From NCBI GenBank assembly GCA_019635435.1, contig JAHBZM010000001.1, positions 4,092,001 to 4,156,000 on the forward strand: a stretch of 64,000 nt of DNA, written 5' to 3'. The DNA comes from Ramlibacter sp. (GTDB taxonomy: Bacteria > Pseudomonadota > Gammaproteobacteria > Burkholderiales > Burkholderiaceae_C). This document shows positions 56,888 through 64,000 of this stretch, piece by piece. The notes under the pieces are model-generated. The model saw nothing but the letters and a program-made list of their open reading frames with translations. It searched no databases and had not been told where the DNA came from. Each line of letters starts with the position of its first letter. The first letter of the stretch is position 1. The position numbers were made by a program, and so were the translations under genes.

Positions 56888-57871
56888 CTACCAGCGAAGG
56901 GCTGCGGTGTGCACCGGCGCGTCCCACAGCCGGGTCAGCTCGTCGTCCAGCAGCGTGACGGTCAGAGAGGCACCGGCCATCTCCAGCGCCGTGGTGTAGT
57001 TGCCCACCAGCGATCGGACGACCTTGAGGCCGCGGGCTTCAAGCTGCTGCTGAGCGCAGTGGTAGAGCAGGTACAGCTCGATCAGCGGCGTGCCGCCAAA
57101 GCCGTTGACGTGCAGCAGCAGCGGCGCGCCAGCGGGCGGCGACAGGTCGCCCAGGATGGCGTCCAGCAGCTCGGTCACCAGCGCCTGAGCGGGCTGTACG
57201 GGGCCGCGCCGGCGACCGGGTTCGCCGTGGATGCCGACGCCAAACTCCATCTCGTTGTCGGCAATGTCGAAGGTGGGGCGGCGGGCAGCCGGCACGGTGC
57301 AGCTGGTCAGGGCCACGCCCATGGACGCGGTGCGGCTGTTGACCCGGTCGCCCAGCGCCTTGCAGGCCTCCAGGTTGGCGCCGTATTCCGCCGCCGCCCC
57401 GACGATCTTCTCCACGATCAGGGTGCCCGCCACGCCGCGGCGGCCGGTGCCGTGGGTGGAGCGCTCGACCGCCACGTCGTCATTCACCAGCACCGTGGCG
57501 CAGGGCTGCTGCATCATCTCGGTGGCCATCTGGAAGTTCATCAGGTCACCGGCGTAGTTCTTGACGATGAACAGCACGCCCTTGCCGCTGTCCACCGCGC
57601 TGGCCGCGGCCAGCATCTGGTCCGGCGTGGGCGAGGTGAACACCTGGCCGGGACAGGCCGCGTCCAGCATGCCCTTGCCAATGAAGCCGCAGTGCAGCGG
57701 CTCGTGGCCCGAGCCGCCGCCGGAGATCAAGGCCACCTTGGGGCTGGACAAGGCCTTGCGGGTCACATAGACCGGCTCCAGGCTGAGCTGAAGCAGGTCG
57801 GCGTGCGCAGCCGCCAGGCCCTGCAGCGACTCGTGCAGCAGGTTGTCGACATCGTTGACGAATTTCTTCAT
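56888..57871 (-). CDS. dhaK: Dihydroxyacetone kinase subunit DhaK
   Basis: This substrate-binding subunit covalently holds dihydroxyacetone (or a related ketose) through a histidine, here in FGVGIHGEPGRRR. The substrate loop is ALISGGGSGHEPLHCGFIGKG, and the NDDVAVERSTHGTGRRGVAGT region is conserved. Length (327 aa) is slightly short of the usual 330-356. ATG 57871 overlaps the dhaL stop (ATGA). No DhaM PTS gene is present, so the phosphate donor is unclear. Related kinases act on erythrulose, an alternative substrate. Confidence 0.92.
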   Translation of the reverse strand: MKKFVNDVDNLLHESLQGLAAAHADLLQLSLEPVYVTRKALSSPKVALISGGGSGHEPLHCGFIGKGMLDAACPGQVFTSPTPDQMLAAASAVDSGKGVLFIVKNYAGDLMNFQMATEMMQQPCATVLVNDDVAVERSTHGTGRRGVAGTLIVEKIVGAAAEYGANLEACKALGDRVNSRTASMGVALTSCTVPAARRPTFDIADNEMEFGVGIHGEPGRRRGPVQPAQALVTELLDAILGDLSPPAGAPLLLHVNGFGGTPLIELYLLYHCAQQQLEARGLKVVRSLVGNYTTALEMAGASLTVTLLDDELTRLWDAPVHTAALRW

Positions 57872-58506
57872 GACGAAACCCTCGCCGTCAGCATGTCGCA
57901 CACCGCAAACAGCGCCACTTGGCTGGTCTTGGCGCCCGGGTCGATGTGGCCCAGGGCGCGCTCACCCAGGAAGTGGGCGCGGCCCTTGGTGGCGATCATG
58001 TCGCGGGTGGCCAGCATGTTGGCCTGCGCATCGGCCTTGAGGCGGGCGCACAGCGTGTCCAGATCGCAGCCCTCCTCCGTCAGCCGCACCAGCAGCCGGG
58101 CCGCCGGGATCAGCACATCCAGCATGGTCTTTTCCCCCAGGTCGGCCTTGCCGCGGCTCTTGATGGCTTCCACGCCAGCCGACAGCGCGCGCGCGAACTG
58201 CCTGGCGTCGGGCTCGACCAGCCCCTCCAGGTCCCGGGCCATGGCAATGAAGAAGCTGCTGATCAGGGGGCCGGAGGCGCCGCCGATGGTGCTCAGCAGC
58301 TTCATGCCGATGCGGTGCAGCGCGGCCGTGGGCGCCAGCGCCACCAGATCGGGCTTGAGTGCGTCGATGGCCTCGCAGCCGCGGCGGATGTTGATGAAGT
58401 GGTCACCGTCGCCAATGGCACGGTCCAGCGATTCAATGTGTTCCTCGTTGGCTAGGATGGCGGCATGCACCGAAGCGGCGGCGGAGATGATGTCTTGTGT
58501 GTTCAT
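57868..58506 (-). CDS. dhaL: Dihydroxyacetone kinase nucleotide-binding subunit DhaL
   Basis: This is an eight-helix subunit of 212 aa that binds ADP/ATP through Mg and phosphorylates the ketose held by DhaK. The Mg-binding motif is ESLDRAIGDGDHFINIRRG; the Gly normally following GDGDH is replaced by Phe. The lid region LLSTIGGASGPLISSFFIA and ARLKADAQANMLATRDMIATKGRA are conserved (the latter fits AT-x-x-M-x-A-x-x-GRA). It lies 28 nt after the second ATPase gene, as part of the transport operon. Confidence 0.92.
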   Translation of the reverse strand: MNTQDIISAAASVHAAILANEEHIESLDRAIGDGDHFINIRRGCEAIDALKPDLVALAPTAALHRIGMKLLSTIGGASGPLISSFFIAMARDLEGLVEPDARQFARALSAGVEAIKSRGKADLGEKTMLDVLIPAARLLVRLTEEGCDLDTLCARLKADAQANMLATRDMIATKGRAHFLGERALGHIDPGAKTSQVALFAVCDMLTARVSS

Positions 58507-58534
58507 GGCGTGAAGGGAGTGAGAGGTGGAAAAC

Positions 58535-59545
58535 TCAGGCGGCCAGGCGCTGGCCCTGGGGGTCGAACAACAGGCATTGCGCGGGCGGGAAGTGCAGGCG
58601 GATGCGCGAGCGCGGCGCGGGCGCCGCGTCATGCGGCAGGTGCGCGCGCACCTCGACGCCCGCGTGCTCGGCCACCACGTGGTGGCTCAGCAGCGACGAC
58701 TCAATCACCGTGCATTCCACGCCGCCGTCGCCTGTGGCCAGTGCCACGTCCTCGGGGCGGATGCCCACCGTGGCGGCCGCCCGGGGGTGCTGGCCGGGGA
58801 ACCAGGCGGCGGGCAGCAGGTTGATGACCGGCGAACCCAGCCGCTGGGCCACCCCCACCGAGACCGGGGCCTGGTAGATCTCTTGCGGCGTGCCCACCTG
58901 CAGGATGCGCCCCCCGTCCAGGATGGCAATGCGGTCGGCCATGGTGGTGGCCTCGACCTGGTCGTGCGTCACATAGACCACGGTGGCCCCGCTCTGGCGC
59001 TGGATGCGCTTGAGCTCCACGCGCAGTTCCTCCCGCAGCTTGGCGTCCAGTGACGACAAGGGCTCGTCCATGAGGTAGCCGCGCGGCTCACGCACCAGGG
59101 CGCGCCCGATGGCCACGCGCTGCATCTCGCCGCCTGACAGGGCCGTGGCCTTGCGCTGCAGCTTGCCCTCGATGTGCAGCAGGGCGGCCACCTGCTGCAC
59201 CCGTTCGCGGATAACGGCTTCGGCCACGCGGCGCAGCGGCGCCCGCAACGGAAACGCCAGGTTGTCATAGACCGTCAGGTGCGGATAGAGCGAGTACTGC
59301 TGGAAGACAAAGGCGCAGTCGCGCCGGGAGGGCGCGGCGGCGGTCACATCTTCCCCGTCCATGGACACGCGGCCGGTCTCGGGCCGCTCCAGCCCGGCGA
59401 TGACGCGCAAGGTGGTGGTTTTGCCGGCCCCGCTGGGGCCCAGCAGCACAAAGAACTCGCCGTCGTGAATGTCCAGGTCGACGCCGGCCAGGGCCGTCAC
59501 GCCGTCAAAACGCTTTTGGATGCCCTGCAGGGAAATGCTAGCCAT
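58535..59545 (-). CDS. ABC transporter ATP-binding protein (MalK-like), second ATPase
   Basis: This is a 336-aa CUT1/MalK-type ATPase. Walker A reads GPSGAGKTTTLRVIAG, the signature is ALSGGEMQRVAIGRAL, and Walker B is GYLMDEPLSSLDAKLR. A C-terminal TOBE regulatory domain contains VGIRPEDVAL. Its signature is close to canonical, unlike its partner at 59538. Having two distinct ATPase genes side by side suggests a heterodimeric motor. ATG 59545 overlaps the upstream ATPase stop by 8 nt. Confidence 0.93.
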   Translation of the reverse strand: MASISLQGIQKRFDGVTALAGVDLDIHDGEFFVLLGPSGAGKTTTLRVIAGLERPETGRVSMDGEDVTAAAPSRRDCAFVFQQYSLYPHLTVYDNLAFPLRAPLRRVAEAVIRERVQQVAALLHIEGKLQRKATALSGGEMQRVAIGRALVREPRGYLMDEPLSSLDAKLREELRVELKRIQRQSGATVVYVTHDQVEATTMADRIAILDGGRILQVGTPQEIYQAPVSVGVAQRLGSPVINLLPAAWFPGQHPRAAATVGIRPEDVALATGDGGVECTVIESSLLSHHVVAEHAGVEVRAHLPHDAAPAPRSRIRLHFPPAQCLLFDPQGQRLAA

Positions 59546-60647
59546 GGCGCATGCTCGGTTGGTGGTGAACGGTGGTGGCGCTGGGGATCAGCAGCTCGGT
59601 CTGGGCGTCAAACATCACGATGCGGTCGGTGTCAAAGGCCAGGCTGACCGCGTCCTGCAGGGCCGGCCGCTGGGACTTGTCCACCACGACCCGGACCGCG
59701 CCGGCATCGGTGCCAACCTCGGCAATCCAGTGCGAGCCGAAGTACTCGACGTTGTGCACCCGCCCCGCCAGCCGCGCCGACCCGGCGGCGCACATCGTCA
59801 CATGCTCGGGCCGTATGCCCAGCAAGACCCTGGTCGCTGCCGCGTGCGGCGCGGGCACGGCCTGCACGGCGCCACCCAGACCTACCTCGCTGGCCTGCGC
59901 GGCAACCGGCCCATGCACCTGCAGCAGGTTCATGGGCGGGCGGCCAATGAAGCGGGCCACGAACAGGCAGGACGGGAAGTGATAGATCCCCTGCGGGCTG
60001 TCGGCCTGCAGGATGCGGCCCTCGTTCATCACCACGATGTGGTCGGCCAGGGCCATGGCCTCGTTCTGGTCGTGGGTAACGAACACCGTGGTGGTCTTGA
60101 GGCGGTCGTGCAGCTTGCGCAGCTCCACACACATCAGCTCGCGGAACTCGGCGTCCAGCGTGCCCAGGGGCTCGTCCATCAGGAAGGCCTTGGGCTGGCG
60201 CACGATGGCACGGCCCAGGGCCACGCGCTGGCGGTCGCCCCCCGCCAGGCCGTTGACGCTGCTGTCCAGCAGGTGCTCGATGCGCAGAATGGCCGCCACC
60301 TCCCGAACCCGGCGGTCGATCTCGGCGCGCGGCACACCCTCGTTGCGCAGCGGAAATTCAAGGTTGCCGCGCACCCCCAGGTGGGGGTACAGCGCAAACA
60401 GCTGGAACACCATGGCGATGTCGCGGTCGCGCGGTCGCAGGTAGGTAACGTCCTGGTCGTCCAGCGTGATGCGGCCGTCGGTGGGGTATTCAAGCCCCGC
60501 GATCATGCGCAGCGTGGTGGTCTTGCCACAGCCCGACGGGCCCAGCAGCACCACGAACTTGCCACTGTCGAGCACCAGCGTCGATCCGGCCACGGCGGTG
60601 AAGTCGGCGAACCGCTTTTGCAGGTTCTGCAGCCTGATTTCGCTCAT
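59538..60647 (-). CDS. ABC transporter ATP-binding protein (MalK-like), first ATPase
   Basis: This is a 369-aa CUT1-type ATPase with Walker A GPSGCGKTTTLRMIAG and Walker B AFLMDEPLGTLDAEFR, followed by FVTHDQNEAMALADHIVV and a TOBE region LLGIRPEHVTM. The ABC signature reads LAGGDRQRVALGRA rather than LSGGQ, and the Q-loop region is MVFQLFALYPHLG. The altered signature hints that one of the two composite ATP sites is weakened. ATG 60647 overlaps the stop of the small membrane gene (ATGA). Confidence 0.93.
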   Translation of the reverse strand: MSEIRLQNLQKRFADFTAVAGSTLVLDSGKFVVLLGPSGCGKTTTLRMIAGLEYPTDGRITLDDQDVTYLRPRDRDIAMVFQLFALYPHLGVRGNLEFPLRNEGVPRAEIDRRVREVAAILRIEHLLDSSVNGLAGGDRQRVALGRAIVRQPKAFLMDEPLGTLDAEFRELMCVELRKLHDRLKTTTVFVTHDQNEAMALADHIVVMNEGRILQADSPQGIYHFPSCLFVARFIGRPPMNLLQVHGPVAAQASEVGLGGAVQAVPAPHAAATRVLLGIRPEHVTMCAAGSARLAGRVHNVEYFGSHWIAEVGTDAGAVRVVVDKSQRPALQDAVSLAFDTDRIVMFDAQTELLIPSATTVHHQPSMRHG

Positions 60648-60847
60648 GACGGGGTCACTCCGGTGGGGAGCTTGCCGGCGATGGAGTAGCCCACTACGCC
60701 AGCCAGCAGCACGGTGAAGCCGTAGCTGAAGACCCCGATGGACCAGGGCTGCATCAGCATCAGCAGGCCCAGGCCGATCAGCAGCGCGGTGCCGCGCTCC
60801 CAGGGGGCGCGCCGCAGCCAGCGCGGGAAGGAAGAAGGGGCACTCAT
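60644..60847 (-). CDS. Small two-helix membrane protein within ABC operon (67 aa)
   Basis: This short protein has two predicted helices (GTALLIGLGLLMLMQPWSIG and GFTVLLAGVVGYSIAG) and a basic head (RWLRRAPWERG). It overlaps both neighbours by ATGA, so it is firmly part of the transporter operon. Small membrane genes in this position are known in some polyol/glycerol-type ABC operons. It may be an accessory subunit; the family is not identified with certainty. Confidence 0.75.
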   Translation of the reverse strand: MSAPSSFPRWLRRAPWERGTALLIGLGLLMLMQPWSIGVFSYGFTVLLAGVVGYSIAGKLPTGVTPS

Positions 60848-61791
60848 TTGCGGATGGCTCCAAAGGTCACACCACGCAGCAGGTGCTTGCGCAGCAACAC
60901 GGTGAACACCAGCACGGGCAACAGGAACAGCGTGGTGCCGGCCGCCATGGCGGGCCAGTCCAGACCGCCCTCGCCGATGATGGTGGGGATGAAGGGGGGC
61001 GAGGTCTGCGCCGTGCCACTGGTCAGCAGCAGGGCGAAGGCGTATTCGTTCCAGGCAAAGATCAGGCAGAAGATGGCCGTGGTGGCGATGCCGGTGGCGG
61101 CCTGGGGCAGCACCACCCGCAAAAAGGCCTGCCAGCGGGTGTAGCCGTCGACCATGGCTGCCTCTTCGTATTCGCGCGGGATTTCGTCCATGAAGCCCTT
61201 GAGCAGCCACACCGCCAGCGACAGGTTGACCACCGTGTACAGCAGGATCAGGCCCAGGTGGGTGTCGTTCAGCCCCAGGTGGCGGAACATCAGGTAGATC
61301 GGGATGGCCACCGCGATGGGCGGCATCATGCGCGTGGAGAGGATGAAGAACAGCCAGTCCTCCTTGCCCGGCACCCTGAAGCGCGAGAAGGCATAGGCGG
61401 CCAGGGTGCCCAGCACCACCGACAGGAAGGTCGAGCCAAAGCCGATCAGCAGCGAGTTCAGGTAGCGGTCTGAAAAGCGCGAAGGGCCGGCCAGGATCAT
61501 CTGCTGCTCACGCACCAGGCCTTCGTACCAGGTGGCGGGGGGTGGCAGCTGGGCCAGCTCCTCGCTGGAGACGCGCGAGCGCGTCGTGAACAGGTTGACG
61601 TAGCCGACCAGCGACGCTTCGGCCACCACCTTGGGCGGGTAGGCAATCGCGTCCTGCGGGGTGCGCAGGCTGGTCATCAGGATCCAGGCCAGCGGCACCA
61701 GCGACAGCACGGTGTAGCCGATGACCAGGATGCCGCTGACCCACTTGGCCAGGGCCGAGGGTTCGAGCGGGCTGTGCGGAATGGCTTTCAT
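60844..61791 (-). CDS. ABC sugar/polyol transporter permease (MalG-like)
   Basis: This integral membrane subunit has 315 aa and six helices plus an extended loop (~55-115). The binding-protein-dependent transport signature (EAA loop) reads EYEEAAMVDGYTRWQAFLRVVLP. The last stretch LLRKHLLRGVTFGAIRK is typical of CUT1 second permeases. ATG 61791 overlaps the first permease stop (ATGA), and its own stop overlaps the small membrane gene. Confidence 0.93.
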   Translation of the reverse strand: MKAIPHSPLEPSALAKWVSGILVIGYTVLSLVPLAWILMTSLRTPQDAIAYPPKVVAEASLVGYVNLFTTRSRVSSEELAQLPPPATWYEGLVREQQMILAGPSRFSDRYLNSLLIGFGSTFLSVVLGTLAAYAFSRFRVPGKEDWLFFILSTRMMPPIAVAIPIYLMFRHLGLNDTHLGLILLYTVVNLSLAVWLLKGFMDEIPREYEEAAMVDGYTRWQAFLRVVLPQAATGIATTAIFCLIFAWNEYAFALLLTSGTAQTSPPFIPTIIGEGGLDWPAMAAGTTLFLLPVLVFTVLLRKHLLRGVTFGAIRK

Positions 61792-62765
61792 CGCTGCTTC
61801 ACCTTGTCCAGGAAACGAACGGTCACCAGCGACATGCCGTAGATGGCCACGAAAAGAATGATGGCGAAGGCCGAGCTGTAGCCGGTGCGCCATTTCTCGA
61901 AGGCCTCGCGCTTGAGGTGGATGGAAGCCAGCTCGGTCACCGAGCCCGGGCCGCCATTGGTGAGGTTGTCCACCAGATCGAACATCTTGAAGTTCTCAAT
62001 CGAGCGGAACAGCAGGGCCAGGATGATGAAGGGCATGACCATGGGCAGGGTGATGCGCCAGAACTTGGTCCACTCGGACGCGCGGTCGATCTCCGCCGCC
62101 TCGTACAGGTAGGTGGGGATGGAGCGCAGCCCGGCCAGCAGCAGCAGCATGACGTAGGGCGTCCACATCCAGGTGTCCACCAGCACGATGGCCCAGGGCG
62201 AGAGCTGGGTGTCGCCCAGCATGGTGAAGTCACCCGTGCCACCCAGCAGCCGGAAGGCCGCATTGAAGATGCCGTACTGGGGCTCGAAGAAGTACTTCCA
62301 GAACGTGCCGACCACGGCGGGGGCCAGCATCATGGGCAACAGGATGGCCGTGCTCCAGAAGCTGTGGGAGCGGAACTTGCGGTTGATCAGCAGCGCCAGC
62401 GCAAAGCCCAGCACCAGCTGCAGCAGGATGGACCAGCCCAGAAAGTGCGCGGTGGTGCGCATGTTCTCCCAGATGCGCTCGTCATTGAGCACGCTCTGGT
62501 AGTTGGACAGGCCCAGCCACTGCACCTGGGCACTGGGGCGGTTGGCGCGAAAGTTGGTGAACGACAGGTAGATCGTCCACAGCAGCGGAAAGATGTTGAA
62601 GGCCAGCAGCAGCGCGATGGTGGGCCCGACGAACAGCCAGGCCAGGGCCCTGTCTGACAGGCCGTGACGGGCCAGCAAGGGGCGCGGTGCGACGGCGGCG
62701 GAAGGCCGGGGGCCTTCGGCCACCGTCGCTGCGGAGAGGGCGGTTGAGTTCACAGGATGCTCCAT
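61788..62765 (-). CDS. ABC sugar/polyol transporter permease (MalF-like)
   Basis: This integral membrane subunit has 325 aa and six helices (first WLFVGPTIALLLAFNIFPLLW). The EAA loop is YEAAEIDRASEWTKFWRITLP, and FTNFRANRP and NNGGP-like TNGGPGSVT are typical of CUT1 first permeases. It lies 22 nt downstream of the binding-protein gene and is coupled to the second permease by ATGA overlap. Confidence 0.93.
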   Translation of the reverse strand: MEHPVNSTALSAATVAEGPRPSAAVAPRPLLARHGLSDRALAWLFVGPTIALLLAFNIFPLLWTIYLSFTNFRANRPSAQVQWLGLSNYQSVLNDERIWENMRTTAHFLGWSILLQLVLGFALALLINRKFRSHSFWSTAILLPMMLAPAVVGTFWKYFFEPQYGIFNAAFRLLGGTGDFTMLGDTQLSPWAIVLVDTWMWTPYVMLLLLAGLRSIPTYLYEAAEIDRASEWTKFWRITLPMVMPFIILALLFRSIENFKMFDLVDNLTNGGPGSVTELASIHLKREAFEKWRTGYSSAFAIILFVAIYGMSLVTVRFLDKVKQR

Positions 62766-62787
62766 GCGCTGCGTGATGGCCTTGGGT

Positions 62788-64000
62788 TCACTTCAGTTTC
62801 CCGTCGTCCTTGAAGACCTGGGTCCAGTCCTTGAGCAGGCCGTCCAGCGCCTGTTGCGGTGTGCCCTTGCCGGCCACCACGTACTCATGCACCCGGCTTT
62901 GCATCGACAACAGCAGCTGGGCATAGCTGGGCTCGGCCCAGAAGTCCTTGACGATCTTCATGGAGTCCAGGAACACCTTGGCGTAAGGCGTGCTGGTTTC
63001 GAAGCCGGGGGACTCCAGGATGGACTTCAGGCAGGTGAAGCCGCCGCCGTCCCACCATTTCTTCTGGATGGCCGGCTGGGCAAACCACTTCATGTACTGC
63101 AGGGCCAGGTCCTTCTTGTCGGAATACTTGACCACCGAGATGCCCTGCCCGCCCAGCTGGGCATGCTGCTTGTCGCCCTTGGGGATGGGGAAGAAGCCGG
63201 TCTTCTCGCCGCCCACCTGCGGGTCCTTGGAGATACCCGGGAAGAAGGCGATGAAGTTCATCTGCATGGCCACCTGGCCCGACTTGTAGGCGTCCAGGTC
63301 TTCGGTCATGTAGGCGTTGCTGTGGCCCGGCGGCACGCAGCAGTCATACAGTTCCTTGTAGAACTTCAGGCCCTTCACGGCGCCGGCGCCGTTGATGTAG
63401 CCCTTCATGTCATACGGCTTCTTGGGGTTGTCGTACTCCATGCCATAGGCGTACATGGTGTTGGTCACGCCCATGGTGATGCCCTCGGAACCGCGCTCGG
63501 TGTACAGCGCCGCGCCGTACACCTTCTTGCCGTCGATCACCCGGTTCTGGAAAAACTCGCCAATCTTCTTGAACTCGTCCCAGGTCGCGGGGGGCGCCAG
63601 GTCGTGGCCGTGCTTCTTCTTGTACTCGGCCTGCAGCTCGGGGCGGGCAAACCAGTCCTTGCGGTAGGTGAACGCCACGGCGTCGCCCATCGCTGGCAAG
63701 GCCCAGTAGTTCTTGGTGCCCTTGGGCCAGGTGGAGTAGCCCTCGACCGTGGCCGGCATGAAGTCGGTCATCCTGATCGCGTTCTTGTCAAAGAACTCGT
63801 TGAGCTTGACGTAGTGACCCTCGGTCGCGGCGGCGCCGATCCACTGGCTGTCGCCAATCAGCAGGTCACACAGTTTGCCCTTGGAATTGAGCTCATTGAG
63901 CATGCGCTGGGCAAAGTTGGGCCAGGGCACGAATTCGTACTTCATCTGGATGCCGGTCTTGGCCGTGAAGTCCTTCGACAACTCCACCAGCGCGTTGGCC
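62788..64000 (-). CDS. ABC transporter periplasmic binding protein, 5' end outside window
   Basis: This type II (CUT1-like) extracellular solute-binding protein is open to the end of the window, so the signal peptide is missing. Visible motifs are FTAKTGIQMKYEFVPWPNF, LCDLLIGDSQWIGAAATEGH, YWALPAMGDAVAFTYRKDWF and LGGQGISVVKYSDKKDLAL. A Cys pair in YDCCVPPGHSNAY is unusual for sugar receptors. First known gene of the import-dhaLK operon. The ligand is probably a polyol or short ketose metabolised through the kinase (inference). Confidence 0.9.
   Translation of the reverse strand, partial: ANALVELSKDFTAKTGIQMKYEFVPWPNFAQRMLNELNSKGKLCDLLIGDSQWIGAAATEGHYVKLNEFFDKNAIRMTDFMPATVEGYSTWPKGTKNYWALPAMGDAVAFTYRKDWFARPELQAEYKKKHGHDLAPPATWDEFKKIGEFFQNRVIDGKKVYGAALYTERGSEGITMGVTNTMYAYGMEYDNPKKPYDMKGYINGAGAVKGLKFYKELYDCCVPPGHSNAYMTEDLDAYKSGQVAMQMNFIAFFPGISKDPQVGGEKTGFFPIPKGDKQHAQLGGQGISVVKYSDKKDLALQYMKWFAQPAIQKKWWDGGGFTCLKSILESPGFETSTPYAKVFLDSMKIVKDFWAEPSYAQLLLSMQSRVHEYVVAGKGTPQQALDGLLKDWTQVFKDDGKLK

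Noticed and set aside
58535..64000. Naming the importer GlpSTPQV (glycerol)
   Set aside because: Gene order and the small membrane gene are suggestive, but the ATPase and receptor sequences do not match what I recall of GlpS/T/V, so the ligand is left open.

Overview
The window looks like chromosomal DNA from a betaproteobacterium of the Comamonadaceae (Acidovorax, Variovorax, Rhodoferax or Polaromonas-like). GC content is very high. It carries a Cu-A oxidase cluster with a cytochrome c-fused subunit II and the cox11, DUF2970 and 36-aa assembly genes, an rpoH under a CIRCE operator, DUF4148 and Bug/TctC proteins, and dispersed repeats of a kind I recall from this family. Gene density is near 90 percent. 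I saw no rRNA, tRNA, IS element, prophage or CRISPR array. Genus is inferred, not proven.

Layout. 1-3.1 kb: the end of a DUF2132/GST chimera, a membrane-anchored hypothetical protein and a 545-aa repeat protein of unknown function. 3.1-7.1 kb (minus): a tightly overlapping run of kinase, double glycosyltransferase, nucleoside hydrolase and alkB. 7.2-16.8 kb: AraC-type regulators, a peroxiredoxin, a TVP38-flavin reductase fusion carrying an in-frame REP insertion, DUF547/DUF3047 exported proteins, DJ-1/PfpI, GST, transglutaminase and a TlpA-like thioredoxin. 16.9-23.2 kb: an FAD oxidoreductase-SelD fusion, CIRCE-rpoH, a 7TM sensor with a degenerate GGDEF domain, and a Bug-type binding protein.

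23.3-33.8 kb is the cytochrome c oxidase region. One minus-strand block holds structural genes and copper assembly (DUF2244, coxB, coxA, 36-aa protein, ctaG, DUF2970, coxC). A second holds assembly and heme A synthesis (surf1, SCO-like, ctaA, ctaB, sco1). 33.9-41.8 kb: a BioC-like methyltransferase, ComF-type PRTase, trmL, LysR, a MaoC hydratase, an orphan ParA and a kefF-kefC pair. 41.9-46 kb: an 1127-aa hybrid histidine kinase overlapping a TauE-like exporter tail to tail.

46-52.8 kb is a catabolic island: a LysR regulator divergent from an intradiol (hydroxyquinol-type) dioxygenase, a TRAP transporter, and YciI, Dabb, SnoaL-like and FMN-reductase genes. 52.9-55.7 kb holds a FadR-type GntR regulator with three matching candidate operator sites, a lipoprotein amidohydrolase and an enoyl-CoA hydratase. 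55.7-64 kb holds an orphan LivK-like binding protein and an ABC import operon (binding protein, two permeases, small membrane protein, two different ATPases) ending in dihydroxyacetone-kinase genes dhaL-dhaK.

The most striking cross-cutting signal is a ~50-bp dispersed element present eight times. Seven copies overlap coding sequence. Two form the hydrophobic core of export signals and three lie in antisense in one shared reading frame. A different REP-like element with 21-bp tandem units is inserted in frame in the TVP38-reductase gene.
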